Of a DNA stretch of 64,000 bases, positions 25,624 through 35,021 are shown piece by piece. The position numbers and the translations under genes are program-made. A model generated the notes under the pieces. That model did no database searches. It saw nothing but the letters and a program-made list of their open reading frames with translations, and had not been told where the DNA came from. The DNA is from Mitsuaria sp. WAJ17. Lineage in GTDB: Bacteria; Pseudomonadota; Gammaproteobacteria; Burkholderiales; Burkholderiaceae_C. Location of the stretch: contig NZ_JACJUG010000004.1 of the NCBI RefSeq assembly GCF_014174515.1, positions 62,001-126,000 on the forward strand. The letters run 5' to 3'. Within the stretch, counting starts at the first letter, position 1; the number at the start of each line of letters is the position of its first letter.

Positions 25624-26787
25624 ATGCACCCCTCCCTGCTTCCCCGCCTGCACCGCCACCCCTGGATGGACGAGCAGATCGAGTTCTTCCGCGAGCAGGT
25701 CCGCCGCTACGTCAACGCCGAGCTGGCCCCGCAGCTGGACGGCTGGCGGCGCCAGGGCTACATCCCGCGCGAGGTCTGGCGGCCCTTTGGCGAGCTGGGT
25801 TTCCTGCTGCCCGAACTGGACGAGGCCTGGGGCGGCGCAGGCGCCAACCTGGCCTACCAGCTGGTCGTGCAGGACGAGCTGGCCCGTGCCGAGATGCCGG
25901 CCAACACCGCCGTGCACACCATCGCCGCGCACTACATCCTCGACTACGGGACCCAGGCGCAGAAGCAGCGCTGGCTGCCCGGCCTGGCCAGCGGCGAGCT
26001 GCTGGCGGGCATCGCGATGACGGAACCGGGCTGCGGCTCGGACCTGAAGGCCCTGCGCACCCGCGCCCGCCGCGAGGGCGACAGCTACCTCATCGACGGG
26101 ACCAAGACCTTCATCACCAACGGCTTCACGGCCAATCTGCTGGTGGTGGCGGTGCGCACCGGCGAGGCGGGCAGCAAGGGGGTCTCGCTGATCGTGCTGG
26201 AGACCGAGGACCTGCCCGGCTTCAGCGTCGGCCGCCGCCTGGAGAAGCTGGGCCAGCATGCCTCGGACACCGCGGAGCTGGCCTTCCAGGGCGTGCGCGT
26301 GCCCGCCGACCACCTGCTGGGCGGCACCGAGGGACAGGGCTTCCGCCAGCTGATGAGTCAGCTGCCCTACGAGCGCCTGCTGCTGGCGGTGCCGGCGGCC
26401 GCCATCATCGAGCGCGCCATCGAGCTGACCGTCGAGTACACGCGCCAGCGGCAAGCCTTCGGCCAGTCGGTCGCGAGCTTCCAGAACACCCGCTTCAAGC
26501 TCGCCGAATGCGCCACCCTGGCCCATGTGGTGCGCAGCTTCGTCAACGACTGCGTGCAGCGCCTGCTGGACGGCACCCTGGACGACGAGGCCGCCTACAT
26601 GGCCAAGTGGTGGACCACCGAGCAGCAGTGCAAGGTGCTGGACGAATGCCTGCAGCTCTTCGGCGGCTACGGCTACATGGCCGAGTACCCGATCGCACGG
26701 CTCTACGCCGACGCCCGGGTGCAGAAGATCTACGGCGGCACCAACGAGATCATGAAGGACCTGATCGCGCGCAGGCTGCTGGGCTGA
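25624..26787 (+). CDS. Acyl-CoA dehydrogenase
   Basis: 387 aa, typical length. It introduces the alpha-beta double bond in acyl-CoA with FAD. Seen are the FAD/substrate loop AMTEPGCGSDLKALRT, the RQAFGQ motif, and the C-terminal QLFGGYGYM ... RVQKIYGGTNEIMKDLIARR. The catalytic Glu position is occupied by the GTNEI region as in short- and long-chain members. In an operon with the SCP-x thiolase, preceded by AGGAG at good spacing. Chain specificity cannot be told from sequence. Confidence 0.95.
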   Translation: MHPSLLPRLHRHPWMDEQIEFFREQVRRYVNAELAPQLDGWRRQGYIPREVWRPFGELGFLLPELDEAWGGAGANLAYQLVVQDELARAEMPANTAVHTIAAHYILDYGTQAQKQRWLPGLASGELLAGIAMTEPGCGSDLKALRTRARREGDSYLIDGTKTFITNGFTANLLVVAVRTGEAGSKGVSLIVLETEDLPGFSVGRRLEKLGQHASDTAELAFQGVRVPADHLLGGTEGQGFRQLMSQLPYERLLLAVPAAAIIERAIELTVEYTRQRQAFGQSVASFQNTRFKLAECATLAHVVRSFVNDCVQRLLDGTLDDEAAYMAKWWTTEQQCKVLDECLQLFGGYGYMAEYPIARLYADARVQKIYGGTNEIMKDLIARRLLG

Positions 26788-26799
26788 GCCCCAAGCAGC

Positions 26800-26833
26800 A
26801 AGGCCCGGCCGCCTCACGGCGCCGGGCCTTGTT
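26800..26833. terminator. Bidirectional terminator between convergent genes
   Basis: 10-bp stem AAGGCCCGGC / GCCGGGCCTT with an 11-base loop, placed between the acyl-CoA dehydrogenase stop (26787) and the M3 peptidase stop (26856). Confidence 0.75.
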
Positions 26834-26855
26834 CAAGGCAAGGGCGGGAGGCGGT

Positions 26856-29054
26856 TTACTTCGCCGCCACCTTGCCGTCCGCATTGGCCTTGACCTTCAG
26901 ACCGCGGCGCTCCAGCAGGGGCTCGATCTGCGGCTCATGGCCAACGACACCCCGGAACAGCTCCAGCGCGTCGCGGCTGCCGCCCTGGCTGAGCAGCTTG
27001 GCGCGGAAGGCATCGCCCAGCTCGCGCTTGAGGCCGCCCTGGGCCTTGAACCAGGCCACAGTGTTGGCGTCCAGCACCTCGGACCAGATGTAGGCGTAGT
27101 AGCCGGCTGCGTAGCCGCCCATGATGTGGCTGAAGTAGGGCGTGCGGTAGCGCGGGGGCACGGCGGCGTAGTCGAAGCCCTCCTCCTTCAGCACGCGCGC
27201 CTCGAAGGCCATGACCTGATCAGCCCCGGGCACCTCGCCCGCCTTGAGCTGGTGCCAGCGCTGGTCCAGCACCGAGGACGCGAGGTACTCGGTGGTGGCA
27301 TAGCCCTGGTTGAACTTGCCGGCGGCCAGCACCTTGTCCAGCAGGGCACGGGGCATGGTCTCGCCCGTCTTGTAGTGCTTGGCATAGTGGGCCAGGATCT
27401 CGGGCCAGTCGGCCCACATCTCGTTGACCTGCGAGGGGAACTCGACGAAGTCACGCGGCACGGCAGTGCCGGCAAAGGTCGGGTACTTCACCTGCGAGAA
27501 CATGCCATGCAGCGCATGGCCGAACTCGTGGAAGGCGGTGCGCACCTCGTCCCAGGTCATCAGCGTGGGCTCGCCGGCCGGGGGCTTGGGAATGTTGAGG
27601 TGGTTGGCCACCACGGGCAGCGTGCCCTCCAGACCGTTCTGCGAGACGTAGGCATTCATCCAGGCGCCACCGCGCTTGGAGGGCCGGGCGTACATGTCGG
27701 CGATGAAGATGGCCAGCTGCGAGCCGTCGGCGTTGAAGACGTCGTAGACCCGCACGTCGGGGTGGTAGACAGGCAGGTCCTTGCGCTCCTTGAAGCGCAG
27801 GCCGTAGACCTTCTCGGCGGCGTAGAACACGCCGTTCTCCAGCACGTTGCTCAGCTCCAGGTAGGGCTTGAGCTGGCTCTCGTCGAAGCCGAACTTGGCG
27901 GCGCGCAGACGCTCGCTGTAGAAGGCCCAGTCCCAGGCTTCGAGCTTGAAGGACGGCTGGCCCTTGGCGGCCTGCTCCTTGTCGATCAGGGCCTGCAGCT
28001 CGGCGCCCTCGCGGCGGGCGGCGACCACGGCGGCGGGGGCCAGCTGGCGCATCATGGCGTTCACGGCCTGCTGGCTCTTGGCGGTCTCCTCCTCCAGCAC
28101 GAAGTCGGCATGGGTGGCGTAGCCCAGCAGCTGGGCACGCTCGGCCCGCAGGGCCGCGACCTTGGCAACGATGGCCGTGGTGTCATGCTCGTTGCCACGG
28201 CTGCCGCGGGCCACCGAGGCCTTGTGCAGGCGCTCGCGCAGGGCGCGGTTCTCAAGCTGTGCCTCGAAGGGCTGGCCGGTGGTGTTGAGCAAGGCGATCA
28301 CGAACTTGCCCTCCAGACCACGGGCCTTGGCCGCCTCGCGAGCGGCGGCGATCTGGCCGGCGGACAGGCCCTTGAGCTCGGCCTCGCTGTCCACCACCAC
28401 GGCGCTGGCGTTCACCTCGGCCAGCACGGCCTGGTTGAACTGCGCGCCCAGGCGGGCCAGTTCGGCGTTGATGGCCTTGATGCGGTTCTTCTGGGCCTCG
28501 TCCAGCTTGGCGCCGGCACGCACCAGACGCTTGTAGTAGCGCTCGGTCAGGCGCTGCTCGACGGCACCGAGCTTGTCACGCTGCGCATAAAGGGTCGAGA
28601 TGCGCTGGAACAGCTTGGGGTTCAGGGCGATGGCATCGCCATGCGCCGCCAGCTTGGGGGCGTATTCCGCCTGCAGCTTGAGGCGGGCGGGGTTGGAGTC
28701 GGCACCCAGCAGGCTGAAGAGCACGGTGGTGGCGCGGCCCAGCGTGCGGCCCGAGCGCTCCAGGGCGACGAGGGTGTTCTCGAAGGTGGGGGCGGCCGGG
28801 TTGTCAGCGATGGCGGCCACTTCCTTCAGCTGCTCGGCCATGCCGGCGTCCATGGCGGGCGCGAAGTCGGCATCGCGAATCTTGTCGAAGGGCGGGTAGC
28901 GCAGCGGCAGGGGGCTTTCGCTGAGCAGCGGATTGGGGGCGGTCACAGGGGCGGTCACGGCGGCACTCGCGGGCGAGGTGGATTCGGCGGCCTGCGCGGC
29001 CAGCAGGGGCGACGCCAGGCTCATGCCGGCGGCCAGGACATAGGGGAGCTTCAC
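26856..29054 (-). CDS. M3-family metallopeptidase, periplasmic peptidyl-dipeptidase type
   Basis: 732 aa from a GTG at 29054. It begins with a signal peptide (KLPYVLAAGMSLASPLLAAQ), so it should act in the periplasm. The M3 zinc motif HEFGHALHG is at residues ~509-517, with a Glu about 25 residues later (FPSQVNEMWADW), and the C-terminal SHIMGGYAAGYYAYIWSEV typical of Dcp/OpdA-type enzymes. Known members remove dipeptides from the C-terminus of peptides. The longer frame to 29159 has no signal character. Convergent with the acyl-CoA dehydrogenase; single gene. Confidence 0.92.
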   Translation of the reverse strand: MKLPYVLAAGMSLASPLLAAQAAESTSPASAAVTAPVTAPNPLLSESPLPLRYPPFDKIRDADFAPAMDAGMAEQLKEVAAIADNPAAPTFENTLVALERSGRTLGRATTVLFSLLGADSNPARLKLQAEYAPKLAAHGDAIALNPKLFQRISTLYAQRDKLGAVEQRLTERYYKRLVRAGAKLDEAQKNRIKAINAELARLGAQFNQAVLAEVNASAVVVDSEAELKGLSAGQIAAAREAAKARGLEGKFVIALLNTTGQPFEAQLENRALRERLHKASVARGSRGNEHDTTAIVAKVAALRAERAQLLGYATHADFVLEEETAKSQQAVNAMMRQLAPAAVVAARREGAELQALIDKEQAAKGQPSFKLEAWDWAFYSERLRAAKFGFDESQLKPYLELSNVLENGVFYAAEKVYGLRFKERKDLPVYHPDVRVYDVFNADGSQLAIFIADMYARPSKRGGAWMNAYVSQNGLEGTLPVVANHLNIPKPPAGEPTLMTWDEVRTAFHEFGHALHGMFSQVKYPTFAGTAVPRDFVEFPSQVNEMWADWPEILAHYAKHYKTGETMPRALLDKVLAAGKFNQGYATTEYLASSVLDQRWHQLKAGEVPGADQVMAFEARVLKEEGFDYAAVPPRYRTPYFSHIMGGYAAGYYAYIWSEVLDANTVAWFKAQGGLKRELGDAFRAKLLSQGGSRDALELFRGVVGHEPQIEPLLERRGLKVKANADGKVAAK

Positions 29055-29118
29055 GTCAGAGGTACCTGTCTGGATGCAAAGGCGCGAGCCTAGCAAAAGC
29101 CCCCACCTCTGCCGGGAG

Positions 29119-30501
29119 TCACGCCCCCAGCAGCCGCCAGGCCATGCCCAGACCAGCACAGGTGCCCACCACCTCCAGCACGCCGCGCTTGTAGCGAATC
29201 AGGGCCAGGCCTGCCGCCAGGGTCAGCAGCAGGGCCACGGCATCCAGGACCCCGGGAAACCCCTGAGGCCAGACCACATGCAGCGCGAAGAACCAGGCCA
29301 GATTGAGGATCACGCCCACCACGGCCGCCGTGATGGCCGTCAGCGGACCGGTGATGCGCAGGTCCTGGTGCGTGGCCTCGACCAGGGGCGCCCCCGTCAG
29401 GATGAAGACGAAGGACGGCAGGAAGGTGAACCAGGTGACCAGCAGCGCCGCCACCGTGCCTGCGGCCAGCGCCGCCCATTCGCGCCCCACCACGGCGGCC
29501 CAACCCGCCTGCAGGGCCTCGGACTGCCAGCCCCCGACGAAGGCCACGAAAGCCACCACCATGATCAGCGGCCCCGGCGTGCTCTCGCCCAGGGCCAGGC
29601 CGTCCATCACCTGACCCGGGCTGAGCCAGCGGAACTGCGCGACGGCCGCCTGGGTGACGTAGGGCAGCACCGCATAGGCCCCGCCAAAAGTCAGCAGGGC
29701 CGCCTTGGTGAAGAACCAGGCCATCTGGGTGTAGGGGCCCGAGCTCCCCTGCCAGGCCCACAGCAGGCCGAAAGGCAGCGCCCACAGCACCAGAGCCAGG
29801 GCCAGCTGCCGGGCCAGGCGGGGCCAGCGGAAGCGGGCGCGCTCGGGCAGCGGGCTGTGGTCGTCGATGACGGTGGGCCGGTGGGCTTCGTCCTTCGCGC
29901 GGCCATGCCCGCCCGCCGCACGCATCAGGTCCGGACGCCAGCGCCCCAGGGCCCAGCCCAGCAGCGCCGCCGCGGCGATGATGGCCGGGAAAGGCAGCTG
30001 CAGCAGCGCCAGCCCGACGAAGGCCAGGCCGGCCAGGGCCCACAGCCAGGCATTGCGCAGCGTGCGCTGCCCAATGCGCCAGGCGGCCTGGGCCACCAGG
30101 GCCGTCACCGCCGGCTTGACGCCGTAGAACAGCCCGGCCACCCAGTCCAGCTGCCCGAAGGCCATGTAGACCCAGGACAGCCCGATCAGCAGCAGCAGCG
30201 AGGGCAGCACGAAGAGCGCGCCCGCGGCAATGCCACCGGCCGTGCCGTGCAGCAGCCAGCCGATGTAGGTGGCCAGCTGTTGGGCTTCGGGGCCGGGCAG
30301 CACCATGCAGTAGTTCAGGGCATGGAGGAAGCGGCGTTCGCTGATCCAGCGGCGGCGCCGCACCAGCTCCTCGTGCATCAGCGCGATCTGCCCGGCCGGC
30401 CCGCCGAAGCTGATGCAACCGAGCCGTAGCCAGTAGCGCAGGGCCTCTCCGAGCGAGGGATGAGGCGGCGCGTCAGCAGCTGGCAGGGGATGGTCGGTCA
30501 T
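29119..30501 (-). CDS. chrA: Chromate transporter, ChrA family
   Basis: 460 aa, the long two-domain form. The repeat-type motifs are seen twice: FGGPAGQIALMHEELV near residue 32 and FGGAYAVLPYVTQAAV in the second half. Gly/Pro motifs such as LPGPEAQQLATYIG and ESTPGPLIMVV follow each. About ten membrane segments. Known role: CHR-family export of chromate by proton motive force in the inner membrane. No chrB regulator is nearby, so its role in resistance here is not shown. Confidence 0.93.
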   Translation of the reverse strand: MTDHPLPAADAPPHPSLGEALRYWLRLGCISFGGPAGQIALMHEELVRRRRWISERRFLHALNYCMVLPGPEAQQLATYIGWLLHGTAGGIAAGALFVLPSLLLLIGLSWVYMAFGQLDWVAGLFYGVKPAVTALVAQAAWRIGQRTLRNAWLWALAGLAFVGLALLQLPFPAIIAAAALLGWALGRWRPDLMRAAGGHGRAKDEAHRPTVIDDHSPLPERARFRWPRLARQLALALVLWALPFGLLWAWQGSSGPYTQMAWFFTKAALLTFGGAYAVLPYVTQAAVAQFRWLSPGQVMDGLALGESTPGPLIMVVAFVAFVGGWQSEALQAGWAAVVGREWAALAAGTVAALLVTWFTFLPSFVFILTGAPLVEATHQDLRITGPLTAITAAVVGVILNLAWFFALHVVWPQGFPGVLDAVALLLTLAAGLALIRYKRGVLEVVGTCAGLGMAWRLLGA

Positions 30502-30644
30502 GGCGAAGCCGATGCTACGTCACCCCACCGCCGAAGCAGGCTCTGCGATTTGGAAACATGCTTATGCAAAAGCTGACAGGACGGCCACGGCTTTCAGGCG
30601 CTAGGCTTGCGCCACCTTCCCTTCGAGACCCCTGAGGAGCTTCC
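30502..30644. promoter_or_regulatory. Divergent promoter region chrA/metY
   Basis: 143 bases between the two divergent starts. AT-rich 30540-30565 includes GCTTATGCAAAAGC, an imperfect inverted repeat that may be a regulator site. GAGGAG precedes the metY ATG. Confidence 0.35.
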
Positions 30645-31970
30645 ATGAGCCAGACCACCCCTGCCGCCCGCCCCGAAGCCGACTGGCATTTCGAGACCCG
30701 CGCCGTGCACGCCGGCTATTCCCCGGACCCCACCACCCGCGCCGTGGCCGTGCCCATCTACCAGACCGTGGCCTATGCCTTCGACAGCGCCCAGCATGCG
30801 GCCGACCTCTTCGACCTCAAGGCCGAGGGCCACATCTACACCCGCATCAACAACCCCACCAACGCCGTGCTGGAGCAGCGTCTGGCCGCGCTGGAGGGCG
30901 GCATCGGCGCGCTGGCCCTGGCCTCGGGCCAGGCGGCCGTCACCTACGCCCTCCAGACCATTGCCGAGGCAGGCGACAACATCGTGGCTTCCAGCGCCCT
31001 CTACGGCGGCACCTACAACCTCTTCGCCCATACCCTGCCCCAGCTGGGCATCACGACCCGCTTCGCCGACTACCGCCGCCCCGAGAGCTTCGAGGGCCTG
31101 ATTGACGAGCGCACCAAGGCCGTCTTCGTGGAGTCCCTGGGCAACCCGCAGGGCAATGTGACCGACATCGCCCGCATCGCCGAGGTGGCGCACCGCCACG
31201 GCGTGCCGCTGATCGTGGACAACACCGTGCCCAGCCCCTACCTGAGCCGCCCCATCGAGCATGGCGCGGACATCGTCGTGCACTCGCTGACCAAGTACCT
31301 GGGCGGCCATGGCGCGGCGGTGGGCGGCGCCATCATCGACTCCGGCCGCTTCCCCTGGGACCAGCACAAGGCCCGCTTCAAGCGCCTCAACGAGCCCGAC
31401 CCGAGCTACCACGGCGTGGTCTACACCCAGGCCGCCGGCGCCGCGGCCTACATCACCCGGGCCCGCGTCGTGCCCCTGCGCAACACCGGCGCGGCGCTGT
31501 CCCCCTTCAATGCCTTCCTGATCCTTCAGGGCATCGAGACCCTGGCCCTGCGCCTGGACCGCATCAGCCAGAACGCCCTGGCCGTGGCGCAGCACCTCCA
31601 GAACCATCCCAAAGTGGCCTGGGTCAACTACGCCGGCCTGCCCGAGCACCCGGACCATGCCCTGGTGCAGAAGTACCTCTCGGGCCAGGGCTCGGGCCTG
31701 CTGACCTTCGGCCTCAAGACCGCGCCGGGCCAGGACCCGCGCGCAGCCGGCGCCCGCTTCCTCGACGCCCTGCAGCTCTTCACCCGCCTGGTCAACATCG
31801 GCGACGCCAAGTCCCTGGCCACCCACCCCGCGTCCACCACCCACCGTCAGCTCTCCCCGGCCGAGTTGGACCAGGCGGGCGTGGGCGAGGACACCGTGCG
31901 GCTGTCGATCGGCATCGAGCACATTGACGATTTGCGGCGGGATCTGGAGGGGGCGCTGGCGGCGGTGTGA
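30645..31970 (+). CDS. metY: O-acetylhomoserine aminocarboxypropyltransferase (sulfhydrylase)
   Basis: 441 aa, full length for the Cys/Met-metabolism PLP family. It joins O-acetylhomoserine and sulfide to homocysteine. Family marks: [58 protein letters not shown] and the PLP lysine in [11 protein letters not shown]; the end has [20 protein letters not shown]. Start ATG with GAGGAG 5 bases in front. It fits the sulfate uptake cluster 3 kb downstream as sulfide consumer, though it is not in that operon. Confidence 0.96.
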   Translation: MSQTTPAARPEADWHFETRAVHAGYSPDPTTRAVAVPIYQTVAYAFDSAQHAADLFDLKAEGHIYTRINNPTNAVLEQRLAALEGGIGALALASGQAAVTYALQTIAEAGDNIVASSALYGGTYNLFAHTLPQLGITTRFADYRRPESFEGLIDERTKAVFVESLGNPQGNVTDIARIAEVAHRHGVPLIVDNTVPSPYLSRPIEHGADIVVHSLTKYLGGHGAAVGGAIIDSGRFPWDQHKARFKRLNEPDPSYHGVVYTQAAGAAAYITRARVVPLRNTGAALSPFNAFLILQGIETLALRLDRISQNALAVAQHLQNHPKVAWVNYAGLPEHPDHALVQKYLSGQGSGLLTFGLKTAPGQDPRAAGARFLDALQLFTRLVNIGDAKSLATHPASTTHRQLSPAELDQAGVGEDTVRLSIGIEHIDDLRRDLEGALAAV

Positions 31971-32098
31971 GGGGGGGGCGGTCGAGCCGGGGCGGGCCTA
32001 CGGTTTTGTGCTTTCGTGCTTTCGTGCCCAAGTGTGATCGTTCAACGTTGAAGCAGCGCCGGGAGCGGCGGCCTGCCGACGCGAGTCGGCTCAAGTGA

Positions 32099-32302
32099 CT
32101 AGCTAACCGGCTCTTCGAAACACTGCGTTCTGAAGCCAGTGATCCATTGGTCTTGAGGTGAGAAATCCTCGCCGTAGTAGTTGGTCTCAATGTCACTCAA
32201 GTACCAATCGAAGTCCGACGCCGAGATTCCCAAGGCATGCAGCGTGGCCCGCATGTCGGTAAAGAACGGAACTCTGCCGGTCCTCTCGAGGATTAGATTC
32301 AT
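32099..32302 (-). CDS. Hypothetical protein, 67 aa
   Basis: I do not recognise the family. The sequence looks like a folded helical protein and not like frame noise (MRATLHALGISASDFDWYLS, then DIETNYYGEDFSPQDQWITG). AGGAG lies 10 bases before the ATG. Acidic, cytosolic. It may be a small full gene or the start of a larger lost one. GC is lower than in metY. It follows the membrane protein gene on the same strand after 77 bases. Confidence 0.5.
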   Translation of the reverse strand: MNLILERTGRVPFFTDMRATLHALGISASDFDWYLSDIETNYYGEDFSPQDQWITGFRTQCFEEPVS

Positions 32303-32379
32303 TGGGTATGACTCCTGGGTCAGATCTTGATGAACAACTCAATCTGAAGACGTTGACTCGGCGGAATCCATTGAATTGG

Positions 32380-33033
32380 CTAGCTGGTGGATCGGCGCAG
32401 CAAATAAATGCCGATCCATGCAAACCACAGAATTTGACTGATGCCAAAAACAACTGCCAGGTCTTTCAGCATGGGGACAACGGTGAGGACGCCCGCCAGG
32501 CCGACAACGAAGCCTATATAGCCAAGGACCTTCGGAAACGCCGCGGACTTGAATGAAGCAGCGCTGATCAGGAGCGCCCACACCCCCCCGACAATTTCAA
32601 CGCCTCCTCCGAGCCCGTTCTGAATGGCACTGATCGCGACCCAAGTGGCGGTCGCTTGCGCGACATCTCGAGAATGAATCGCCGCCACGGCCTCCAATCC
32701 GACACTGGCCACCATGCCACTGGCGATGACAAGACCGGCCCAGATGAGACCGAATGGCGTTGCGACTCTCATCAAATCGTGTGCTTTGTCCTTCAGTCGG
32801 TCGTGCAGCGCCACGGCCAGAACCACCAAAGCAATGCCAAACGCCACATAGATGAACAGGGTCCATGTTTGAAACAGTGCTTTCCTCTCCAGCACGAAAT
32901 CCAACTTTTGCGCAGCGCTCCACCCCTCAGCATTGCCAGGATTGAGTAGCGTCGCCATGACTCCAAAGCCGACGATATACGCCAAGGCCTCGAACAGTGC
33001 GGCGATGCCGCCGGCTTTCTGCAGATTGCTCAT
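32380..33033 (-). CDS. DUF4386-like small membrane protein
   Basis: 217 aa from the ATG at 33033 (GGAG 10 bases upstream). About six membrane helices with the order and loop lengths of DUF4386 proteins (GIAALFEALAYIVGF, TWTLFIYVAFGIALVVLAVA, VEIVGGVWALLISAASF, VLGYIGFVVGLAGVLT). Function unknown. GC is lower than in the surrounding core genes. The 67-aa gene downstream may share its transcript. Confidence 0.75.
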   Translation of the reverse strand: MSNLQKAGGIAALFEALAYIVGFGVMATLLNPGNAEGWSAAQKLDFVLERKALFQTWTLFIYVAFGIALVVLAVALHDRLKDKAHDLMRVATPFGLIWAGLVIASGMVASVGLEAVAAIHSRDVAQATATWVAISAIQNGLGGGVEIVGGVWALLISAASFKSAAFPKVLGYIGFVVGLAGVLTVVPMLKDLAVVFGISQILWFAWIGIYLLRRSTS

Positions 33034-33726
33034 CTGGTGATTGCTCCATTTCTCGCGAAAGAGACTCGGCCTAGAACGGCAGGTTTGTCTTCCCACCGCC
33101 AACCATGGGTTGATCCGGCACGGCTTGCTGCAGCACTCGGCGGCACGCCGCCTGACGAATCTGGACACTGCCTTTGCAAGTCCTTGCCCGGCATCCGCAA
33201 TTCATCGACTGACGGTGCGCGCACACCGCAATGAATTTCCGCGAAAACCGGCATTCGTCAGGCGCTGACTGTGCCAGTCAGCCTTGGGGTGTGCAAAGGG
33301 GGGGCATTTATGCTGCGGATTGCGCATACCGCAGCACCGAAAGCATCTGCGTGTACGGGTGCCGATTCTTCATTCCGTTCCACGGCTTGCGTCACCCTCG
33401 TGAAATGGGTGGCCCAGAGGTCCGAGCCTCCCTGACCTGCCTGGCCGACAAGCGGCAGGTCGCCAGCGACACACAAGCGGGCGCTGCCGGCCCTGCGCTT
33501 GCGCTACGCCAAGTTGCGGGCATCTGCCCCAGAGCGACAGGGGCACTCGCACCCTCCAGGAACTGCTGGGGCCAGCCGACGGGCACCCATGTTCTGCGCG
33601 CGAGTGGCCGTGCTGCGCGAAGTCCGCTGGATGCGCTGTCAGCGAACGGAGCGCTCTGAAGCGGGCACTCAGGGTTGACGGATCCGTCTGATACCGCGAA
33701 CGGCAGCAAACACGCGCGACCGGCCA
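33034..33726. other. Intergenic region without a supported gene
   Basis: About 690 bases between the DUF4386-like gene and the dehydratase. Open frames here give unconvincing translations. It holds one hairpin GCTGCGG/CCGCAGC (33312-33335). Nothing else recognised. Confidence 0.5.
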
Positions 33727-34683
33727 TCAGCCGCCGTTCACGGCCGGCGGCTGCTCGGCATCCGGTGCGCACTTGGCGGCGAGTTGTTCCAGGTCCGGGT
33801 ACGTGGTGCACACGCCGCCGCAGACGATCACGAGCACGTTGGCGGCATTGTGCAAGACGGGGATCGAACGCGACAGCAGCGCCGCCACCGCGGCACCGCA
33901 GGCGGGTTCAACGACCCATCGATGTTCGCGTGCGAGCTCGAAGCAGGCCTGCAAGGCCGCGGCATCGCTGACCGTGGTCGAGATCACCTCATGCCGCTTT
34001 GTCCATGCAAACGCCTGTTCGCTCACCCGACGGGCGCCAAGGGAGGTGGCGACACTGGTGATGGCGTCGAGCGTCACCAGCTGATCCGCTTGAAGGGCCG
34101 CATGCAGCGACTCTGCGCCCCTCGTCTCGACGGCGACGAGCGGCACATCGGCCCACCCGACGGCATGCATGCCCTGGAGAACGCCGCACATCAGACCGCC
34201 CCCGCCCACCGACAGCACGACGGCATCCGGGCGAGGCCCTTGAGAGGCAGCCTCATGAACCATGGACGCGTGGCCCTCCCACAGCAAGGGGTCGTCAAAG
34301 GGGTGGATGAAGGCATCCGTCGGTTGACGCAGGGACAGGAGGTAGTCGTTCGCCTCCATCCAGCTCTTTCCGTGAACGAACACTTGGGCCCCGTACCTGC
34401 GCAACAGCGTCTTGGGCCATTCGAGGGTCGATTCAGGCACCACCACCAGAACCGGCAAGCCCAGGCGGCGCCCTGCATAGGCAACCGCCAGACCCGCGTT
34501 GCCACCGGAGGAGGAGAGCAGGCGCGAAGCGCCGCGGGCAGCGTGGGTCTTGCAGGCGTGCCCGACGCCGCGCAACTTGAAGGAGCCGCTTGGCTGGAGC
34601 GCCTCCAACTTCAGCCAGACACGCTGGTCCGCGGTACTGAAAGCGTCGGACTCGATGAGCGGGGTCTGAATGTGGATCGTCAT
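33727..34683 (-). CDS. PLP-dependent serine/threonine dehydratase-like enzyme
   Basis: 318 aa, fold type II PLP enzyme of the size of serine dehydratase. PLP lysine K36 lies in PSGSFKLRG, the phosphate/substrate loop is SSSGGNAGLAVAYAG, the glycine-rich PLP phosphate loop is SVGGGGLMCG, and CGGVC is near the end. It deaminates L-Ser or L-Thr to pyruvate or oxobutyrate in known members. No ACT regulatory domain, so it is the catabolic short type. Divergent from the sulfate cluster. Confidence 0.88.
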   Translation of the reverse strand: MTIHIQTPLIESDAFSTADQRVWLKLEALQPSGSFKLRGVGHACKTHAARGASRLLSSSGGNAGLAVAYAGRRLGLPVLVVVPESTLEWPKTLLRRYGAQVFVHGKSWMEANDYLLSLRQPTDAFIHPFDDPLLWEGHASMVHEAASQGPRPDAVVLSVGGGGLMCGVLQGMHAVGWADVPLVAVETRGAESLHAALQADQLVTLDAITSVATSLGARRVSEQAFAWTKRHEVISTTVSDAAALQACFELAREHRWVVEPACGAAVAALLSRSIPVLHNAANVLVIVCGGVCTTYPDLEQLAAKCAPDAEQPPAVNGG

Positions 34684-35021
34684 GCGGACATCGTAACGAC
34701 CCGGCCCAGGTGCCCGTCCTCAGTGCCGGCTTCGCAACGCTTGCCATGGGCCGCAAGCGCTTGAGGGCGGGGCACTTCGCTGCAGGTTCGGGTCATTCCG
34801 ACGTCGGACTCCAGCCTGACCCGTTCCGCAGTGGCGCCCACTGGAGACCAAGCGCCAGGACCGCCCCCGTGCAGCGACGGGGTCAGCGCCTGCACGCCCC
34901 CTCGCCCGCCTTATTCACCCCGCATCAATGCATATTCCGGATAAGCAAATACAAAAACTGTCGTTTATCGAATAAGGGACTTTGGGCACATTGGCGGCTC
35001 CTGATCATTCGAGGCTCCGCC
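34684..35021. promoter_or_regulatory. Upstream region of the sulfate uptake operon
   Basis: 338 bases. The AT-rich part 34922-34978 holds GATAA (34940-34944) and TTATC (34965-34969) as an inverted pair and GAATAAGG directly after. Such AT-rich spaced repeats are typical for LysR-type (CysB/Cbl) control, and a CysB-type gene is in the operon. Exact promoter not assigned. Confidence 0.4.

Noticed and set aside
24378..29093. 1571-codon plus-strand frame
   Set aside because: It runs across two genes in another frame and antisense to the M3 peptidase. Composition is low-complexity; the genes in the other frames have clear families.
33231..33659. 142-codon plus-strand frame in the 33 kb gap
   Set aside because: No Shine-Dalgarno, low-complexity mixture of residues, no family pattern.
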